The notes beneath the pieces were generated by a model that did not search any database, was not told the DNA's origin, and was given only the letters and a program-made list of their open reading frames with translations. A stretch of 64,000 nucleotides of DNA from Cellulomonas flavigena DSM 20109. GTDB taxonomy: Bacteria; Actinomycetota; Actinomycetes; Actinomycetales; Cellulomonadaceae. Both the position numbers and the translations under genes were made by a program. Every line of letters begins with the position of its first letter. The stretch's first letter is position 1. Of this stretch, positions 59,408-64,000 are shown piece by piece. The stretch is taken from contig NC_014151.1 in assembly GCF_000092865.1 (NCBI RefSeq), positions 3,410,001-3,474,000 of the forward strand, written 5' to 3'.

Positions 59408-60525
59408 CGACGACCACGACCGCCCCCGGACAGGCCGCCGCCCGGCCCGTCGGCACCTGGACCCTCACCTGGCACGGCGTGCGCACCGTCGCCGCCCTCG
59501 AGCTGCGCCAGCGCGTGCGCTCGTCGCGGTGGAAGACCGCGCTGATCGTCTGGTTCGCCGTCGTCGGGCTGATCACGCTGCTCGCCGGCGGCGTCCTCAC
59601 CGTCGTCGACGACACCGCGACCAGCACCGAGGCCGCCGGCGCGGTGCTCTTCGTCGTCGTCACCGCGCTGATCCTGGGGCTCGGCCTGCTCGTGACCCCG
59701 ACGCTCGCCTCGACGGCCGTCAACGGCGACCGGGCCGCCGGGACGCTCGCGACCCTCCAGGTCACGCTGCTGTCCCCCGCGGAGATCGCCGCAGGCAAGC
59801 TGGTCGCCGCATGGCTCAGCGCGTGCGCGTTCCTCGTCGTCAGCATGCCGTTCCTCCTCATCGCCCTGGGCATGGGCGGTGTGCCGTTCGCGACGCTGCC
59901 GCGCGTGGTCGTGCTCATCGCGCTGCTGCTCGCGGCCGTCTGCGGCATCGGCCTGGGCTGGTCGACGATCGCGGCGCGACCCGCCGGGTCGACGGTGCTG
60001 ACGTTCGTCACCGTCGCGGGACTGACGGTCTTCACGCCGATCTTCTTCGGCCTGACGTACCCGTTCCTCAGCAGCATCCAGGAGGTGCAGGTCTACGGGC
60101 TGCCGGACGACTACTGGGAGCAGCCCGACTCGTCGACGCCGTCCGAGCCGGTGTGCGAGCTCAGCGTGCAGGAGCGGTCCGTCGCCCACACCGAGTGGAC
60201 GTGGTGGCTGCTGGCGATCAACCCGTTCGGGGTCGTCGCCGACGGCGCCCTGCCGCCCGGCACGCACGAGGGGTCGCCGGCCGAGTACGTGACGGCGTCG
60301 ACCCAGGGCCTGCGCGACCTGCGGCTGGGCGCACCCGACGTGCACGACGAGTGCTGGGTCGACGAGGACACCTCGGACGTCGTGCCCACGAGCAGGGGTG
60401 CAGGGCCCGTGTGGCCCCTCGGGCTCGCGGTGAACCTGCTGCTCGGCACCGCCGGGTTCGTCGTCGCCGTCCGCCGGCTCCGCATCCCGCAGCGGACCCT
60501 GGCCCGCGGCACGCGCGTCGCCTGA
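59404..60525 (+). CDS. ABC-2 type permease
   Basis: A 373-residue protein with six predicted membrane helices. The first is at about residues 45-70 (TALIVWFAVVGLITLLAGGVLTVV). Characteristic ABC-2 segments are NGDRAAGTLATLQVTLLSPAEIAAGKLVAAWLS and an extracellular loop with two Cys residues (SEPVCELSVQERS...DECWVDED) between helices five and six. A hairpin terminator follows the stop, so the transporter is a complete two-gene operon. Confidence 0.9.
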   Translation: MTTTTTAPGQAAARPVGTWTLTWHGVRTVAALELRQRVRSSRWKTALIVWFAVVGLITLLAGGVLTVVDDTATSTEAAGAVLFVVVTALILGLGLLVTPTLASTAVNGDRAAGTLATLQVTLLSPAEIAAGKLVAAWLSACAFLVVSMPFLLIALGMGGVPFATLPRVVVLIALLLAAVCGIGLGWSTIAARPAGSTVLTFVTVAGLTVFTPIFFGLTYPFLSSIQEVQVYGLPDDYWEQPDSSTPSEPVCELSVQERSVAHTEWTWWLLAINPFGVVADGALPPGTHEGSPAEYVTASTQGLRDLRLGAPDVHDECWVDEDTSDVVPTSRGAGPVWPLGLAVNLLLGTAGFVVAVRRLRIPQRTLARGTRVA

Positions 60526-60527
60526 CC

Positions 60528-60571
60528 GTGCGGCAGGGCGCCGTCGTGCCACCGGCGGCGCCCTGCCGCAC
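60528..60571 (+). terminator. Terminator of the ABC-2 pair
   Basis: GTGCGGCAGGGCGCC and GGCGCCCTGCCGCAC pair perfectly (15 bp) with a 14-nt loop, starting two bases after the stop codon. Confidence 0.8.
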
Positions 60572-60625
60572 CTGGCTGCGGGACGCCCCGCGGCGGACGT
60601 GGCCGGGGAGTGCCGCCCGGATCCG

Positions 60626-61207
60626 TCAGGGCTGCAACGCGTCGTACTCCGCCTCGGCCGCGACGTCGTCGTCGACGTCGAGACGCACGTGGGCCAGGAT
60701 CGTCTGGATCGCGCGCAGCGTGCTCGCGGCGCGCTCGCCCCAGTCGGACAGGTAGCTGAACTGCCACCACCACAGCGCCTCGAGGACGTGCCCGCGCTCG
60801 TGGTGCGCCAGGCCCTGCGTGAGCGCGCCGACGATCGCGACGAGGTCACCCGAGATCGTCGACTCCTCGACCTCCGGGCCGAGCAGCGGGTCGACGACCT
60901 CGATGTACTCGTCGATGCCGTCGAACAGGTTCGCGAGGTTCGCGCGCAGCGGCTCGAGGTCGGCGTCGGGGCCGATGTCGGGTTCGAAGCGCGACGGCGG
61001 CACGACGTCCGTGGTCGCACCCAGCCGCGCACCGGCGGCGAGCAGGTCGGACAGCGCGAGCAGCAGCAGCGGGAGCGACGCGTCCGGGGCGGAGCCGGCC
61101 GCGACCTCCGTGATCGTCGTGAGGAAGCTCCGCGACTCCGACGCCACCGCTTCCGCGATGTCGCGCAGGTCGGGGTCCGCGGTCGGACGCTCGTCGTCGG
61201 TGCTCAT
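60626..61207 (-). CDS. DUF5063 protein
   Basis: A 193-residue acidic cytosolic protein of the DUF5063 family, which in actinobacteria follows recR. Recognisable are LLALSDLLAAGARL, DLEPLRANLANLFDGIDEYIEVVDPL and HHERGHVLEALWWWQFSYLSDWGERAASTLRAI. Function is unknown. It lies 20 bp downstream of recR on the same strand, so it is likely co-transcribed. ATG 61205-61207 gives the conserved N terminus. Confidence 0.88.
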   Translation of the reverse strand: MSTDDERPTADPDLRDIAEAVASESRSFLTTITEVAAGSAPDASLPLLLLALSDLLAAGARLGATTDVVPPSRFEPDIGPDADLEPLRANLANLFDGIDEYIEVVDPLLGPEVEESTISGDLVAIVGALTQGLAHHERGHVLEALWWWQFSYLSDWGERAASTLRAIQTILAHVRLDVDDDVAAEAEYDALQP

Positions 61208-61227
61208 GCGCTCCCCCTCGTCGTCGA

Positions 61228-61827
61228 TCAGGCGCTCAGCCGGCGCCGGCCCTCGAAGGCCCGGCCCAGCGTGACCTCGTCCGCGTACTCCAGGTCGCCG
61301 CCCACCGGCAGCCCGGACGCCAGCCGGCTGACCGTCAGGCCCATGGGCACCAGCAGGCGCGCCAGGTAGGTCGCGGTGGCCTCGCCCTCGACGTTCGGGT
61401 CGGTGGCGAGGATGACCTCGGTGACGGTGCCGTCGGCCAGGCGCGTCATGAGCTGGGCGATGCGCAGGTCGTCGGGGCCGATGCCCGCGATCGGGTTGAT
61501 GGCCCCGCCGAGCACGTGGTACCGGCCGCGGAACTCGCGCGTGCGCTCGATCGCCACGACGTCCTTCGCCTCCTCGACCACGCAGATCGTGGTCGGCAGG
61601 CGGCGCGGGTCGCGGCAGATCCGGCACTGCGGCTCCTGCGCGACGTTGCCGCAGACCTCGCAGAACTGCACGCGCGCCTTGACCTCCGTCAGCGCGTCCG
61701 CGAGGCGGCGCACGTCGGCGGGGTCCGCCGCGAGGATGTGGAACGCGATGCGCTGGGCGCTCTTCGGACCGACCCCGGGCAGCCGCCCGAGCTCGTCGAC
61801 CAGGTCCTGGATCGCGCCCTCGTACAC
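61228..61827 (-). CDS. recR: Recombination protein RecR
   Basis: A 199-residue protein of standard RecR length. It starts [32 protein letters not shown], the helix-hairpin-helix. Four zinc cysteines follow (FCEVCGN and CRICRD), then a Toprim domain with [14 protein letters not shown] and [19 protein letters not shown]. It works with RecFO in loading RecA at gaps. The GTG at 61827 has TAGGGT at the leaderless distance. dnaX lies further upstream on the same strand. Confidence 0.96.
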   Translation of the reverse strand: MYEGAIQDLVDELGRLPGVGPKSAQRIAFHILAADPADVRRLADALTEVKARVQFCEVCGNVAQEPQCRICRDPRRLPTTICVVEEAKDVVAIERTREFRGRYHVLGGAINPIAGIGPDDLRIAQLMTRLADGTVTEVILATDPNVEGEATATYLARLLVPMGLTVSRLASGLPVGGDLEYADEVTLGRAFEGRRRLSA

Positions 61828-61833
61828 GGCACC

Positions 61834-61839
61834 ACCCTA
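61834..61839 (-). promoter_or_regulatory. -10 box TAGGGT of recR
   Basis: TAGGGT on the minus strand ends six bases before GTG 61827, suggesting that recR has its own leaderless promoter. Confidence 0.55.
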
Positions 61840-61867
61840 GTTCCCCGCGCACCCGCCGGACGCGCGC

Positions 61868-61952
61868 CCCGCGAGCGCTCCATCGCGCTCACCCCGAGAA
61901 GTGGTCACACCTGCGACCACGTCCGGCACCCGACGGGCAAGATGTGACCACT
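61868..61952. repeat. Composite intergenic repeat, copy B
   Basis: CCCGCGAGCGCTCCATC at 61868-61884 is followed by CGAGAAGTGGTCACACCTG at 61895-61913 and TGTGACCACT at 61943-61952. GAGAAGTGGTCA (61896-61907) and its inverted partner TGACCACT frame a spacer of about 37 bp. The order and spacing mirror copy A at 7931-8024. Confidence 0.65.
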
Positions 61953-62034
61953 CCGCGGGAGGACGCGTCAGCGAGGCGGGTCGGGGGGAGTAGGGCGCCC
62001 GGTGTGCGGGCCCGGTGGGCGCCCGGACGGTGAC

Positions 62035-64000
62035 TCAGGCGCCGTCGATCTGCTCGTCGATGACGCGGCCGCCCAGCAGCTGCGCGACCAGGGGCACCCC
62101 GACGAGACCGGACTGGCCGATGGTCGGGTCGTCCGGGGACGGCTCGTCGGGCTCGAGTCGGCTCACGCGCGACCGGTCCGCTGCCGCGCGGGCAGCGGCG
62201 ACCCCGCGCTCACGGGCGCTCGCACCGGGGGGCGGCGCCGACGGACCGCCCTGCGACGGACCGCCCGGGGACGGACTGACCGGGGCCGGACCACCCCGGG
62301 CCGGAGCACCCTGCCCCGGACCGCCCTCGCGCCGAGGGCGCGGCGACCGCGGCGGCGGGCCGTCGTGCCAGGGGTCGTCGGGCTCGTCGCCCGGGGGGAT
62401 GTCGTCGTCCGGGTGGGCGACCGGGGCCGCCACGCCCTCACCGCTGGCGTCGCTCGGGCCGGCAGGCGCTCCGGTCGCCGGGGCGGGACGGGCCGGGGTC
62501 GGAGCAGGCACGGGGACGGCGGTCGCGGGCTCCGCCTCCCACGGCGGGGTCGGTCGCGCAGCGCGCCCGCCCGCGGGGTCACCCTCCGCGTCGGTCGGCT
62601 CGCCGTCCGGCACCGCGGGCGCGCCCGCGGTAGGTGCCGACGACCGCCCGGCCGACGTGGGCCGCTCGGGCGTGCTGGCGGGCACGGGAGCCGCCCGGGT
62701 GGGAGCAGGTACGTCCCACGACGCCGCGGCGCGCTCGGGGGAGATCGTTCCCGGTACCAGCGGGACGTCGGCGGCGGGTGCGGCGGGCGTCGTCGCACGC
62801 GAGCCGCCCGGCTCGTCGAGGACGGCCTCCACGCGCGCCTGCACGCCGAGCGTCTCGGCCAGCGCACGGGACACCACGTCGCCGTGGTTGCTGTTGCGGA
62901 ACGTCGTCACGAGGCCGGGCTGCGCGAAGCCGAGCCGCAGCGTCGTGGCGTCGAGCTCGAGGATCTGCGCGTGCTGGTTGACCAGCGCCCACGACGGCAG
63001 GCGCAGCCGCCGCAGCGTCGTCAGCACGTCCGGCCAGCGTCGCCGCAGCATCTCGGTGTCGGCCGCGGCCGCCGCGGCACCGGGCGCCGGTGCGGAGGCG
63101 CCGGGCGCAGCAGCCGCGGGGGCCGCGGGTGCAGGAGCGGACGCGGGTGCGACGACCGCCGCGTGGTCGGGCGCGACGGTCACGGGCTCCGCGGCGCGCA
63201 CGGCAGGCTCCACGCCGACGGGGCCGTCGTCGTCCGCCGGCAGGACGGCACCGGCCTCCTCGGCACGGTGGTCCGCCCCGGCGGGCGGTCCGGTGCGACG
63301 CGCGGGAGCCGGCTCGTCCTCGCTCACCGGCGTGGGCGCCGGGCCGGCGTCACGCACCGGCGCGGGCGCGGCTCCCGCGTCACGCACCGGCGCGGGAGGC
63401 TCCGGGGCGGTCACGGGCGCAGGCGTCGGGGCCGCGGGCCGGGTCCGGACGACGGTCGCCGGCACGGCCGGTACCGCGGGTGCGGCGGCAGCCGGTCCCG
63501 CGGTAGCGAGCGCGGGCACACCGCGCTCGAGCCGGTCGATCCGCGCGCCGAGCCCGACCCGCGAGTCGTCCGCCCCGGGCAGCAGGAGCCGTGCCATGAG
63601 CAGCTCGAGGTGCAGCCGCGGCGACGTCGCGCCGACCATCTCGGTGAGCGCGGCGTTCGCGAGGTCCGCCGACCTCGACAGCTCCGAGGCCCCCAGGTGC
63701 ACGGACTGCGCGCGCATGCGCTCGAGCTGGTCCGGCGGCAGGTCGCGCAGCACGGCCATGGCGGCCTCTCCCGACGCGGCCAGCACGATGAGATCGCGCA
63801 GCCGCTCGAGCAGGTCCTCGACGAAGCGCCGCGGCTCGTGGCCCGTCACGATGACGCGCTCGACCACGCGGAACGCGGACGCGCCGTCACGCGCGGCGAT
63901 CGCGTCGACGAGGTCGTCGAGCAGCGAGGTGTGCGTGAACCCGAGCAGCGACACCGCACCCTCGTACCCCAGACCGGCCTCGCCGGACCCGGCGATCAGC
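62035..64000 (-). CDS. dnaX: DNA polymerase III subunits gamma/tau, 3' part
   Basis: The reading frame is open from the right window edge to a stop at 62035, so only the C-terminal 654 residues are present. The N-terminal ATPase with its Walker and zinc motifs lies outside. Visible are domain III (LLGFTHTSLLDDLVDAIAARDGASAF and RRFVEDLLERLRDLIVLAASG) and the tau-type beta-rich module WPDVLTTLRRLRLPSWALVNQHAQILELDATTLRLGFAQPG. A very long Pro/Ala/Gly-rich linker on either side of the module is typical of high-GC actinobacteria. It organises the replisome clamp loader. recR follows on the same strand. Confidence 0.9.
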   Translation of the reverse strand, partial: LIAGSGEAGLGYEGAVSLLGFTHTSLLDDLVDAIAARDGASAFRVVERVIVTGHEPRRFVEDLLERLRDLIVLAASGEAAMAVLRDLPPDQLERMRAQSVHLGASELSRSADLANAALTEMVGATSPRLHLELLMARLLLPGADDSRVGLGARIDRLERGVPALATAGPAAAAPAVPAVPATVVRTRPAAPTPAPVTAPEPPAPVRDAGAAPAPVRDAGPAPTPVSEDEPAPARRTGPPAGADHRAEEAGAVLPADDDGPVGVEPAVRAAEPVTVAPDHAAVVAPASAPAPAAPAAAAPGASAPAPGAAAAAADTEMLRRRWPDVLTTLRRLRLPSWALVNQHAQILELDATTLRLGFAQPGLVTTFRNSNHGDVVSRALAETLGVQARVEAVLDEPGGSRATTPAAPAADVPLVPGTISPERAAASWDVPAPTRAAPVPASTPERPTSAGRSSAPTAGAPAVPDGEPTDAEGDPAGGRAARPTPPWEAEPATAVPVPAPTPARPAPATGAPAGPSDASGEGVAAPVAHPDDDIPPGDEPDDPWHDGPPPRSPRPRREGGPGQGAPARGGPAPVSPSPGGPSQGGPSAPPPGASARERGVAAARAAADRSRVSRLEPDEPSPDDPTIGQSGLVGVPLVAQLLGGRVIDEQIDGA

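Overview
The window is very GC-rich, gene-dense DNA from a high-GC Gram-positive actinobacterium. A Cellulomonas-type cellulolytic member of the Micrococcales is the best guess. The evidence is PknG, WhiB, GlnR, an F420-type PPOX protein, MoxR/DUF58 genes, many GTG starts, frequent four-base (ATGA/GTGA) gene overlaps, and a secreted GH48 cellobiohydrolase with a CBM2 plus a second secreted CBM2 protein. Many genes show a TANNNT -10 box about 7 nt before the start codon, which suggests leaderless transcripts. The right-hand two thirds resembles, in parts, the mycobacterial ephE-nth-crp-ridA-whiB4-ponA2-metallophosphoesterase and ask-asd / recR-dnaX neighbourhoods (recalled synteny). No insertion sequence, prophage or CRISPR array was seen.

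Left part (1-18.5 kb). A signalling operon (coiled-coil protein, PknG kinase, PP2C phosphatase, vWA protein, FHA protein) has zinc ribbons on the kinase, phosphatase and FHA members. Single metabolic genes follow (YdcF-like protein, F420/PPOX oxidoreductase, hotdog thioesterase, class V aminotransferase, sirtuin, small alpha/beta hydrolase). Next comes a MoxR-DUF58-vWA-vWA-TPR (Bat-like) operon.

Middle (18.5-36.5 kb). A HAD phosphatase is followed by a 0.7 kb non-coding region with DnaA-box-like sites and two look-alike hairpins. Then come dtd, asparaginase, DUF2516, a FUSC exporter, YgfZ, a nitrobindin-like protein, a 35-residue membrane peptide, and glnR. NhaA follows, behind a candidate nhaA-I (lithium) riboswitch. 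The conserved actinobacterial block comes next: an EphE-like hydrolase lacking its nucleophile, nth, a small RsiG-like coiled-coil protein, crp, ridA, a DUF4177-like peptide, whiB, a class A PBP with a PASTA domain, and a metallophosphoesterase. It ends near a decayed peptidoglycan-binding fragment and tRNA-Pro(CGG).

Right part (36.5-64 kb). A DUF4097/LuxR-regulator/histidine-kinase operon sits beside a perfect palindrome. It is followed by the GH48-CBM2 cellulase, a six-gene GntR/double-ABC operon with two paralogous membrane proteins, an XRE regulator and SDR, a 95-bp tandem repeat array, and a MarR gene divergent from an unusual luciferase-like/BBE-type flavoprotein fusion. Then come a small secreted protein, a cutinase with an extra C-terminal domain, lysC-asd (transcribed in that order on the minus strand), a secreted CBM2 protein with a jelly-roll-like domain, an ABC-2 transporter, DUF5063, recR and the 3' part of dnaX, which runs off the window.
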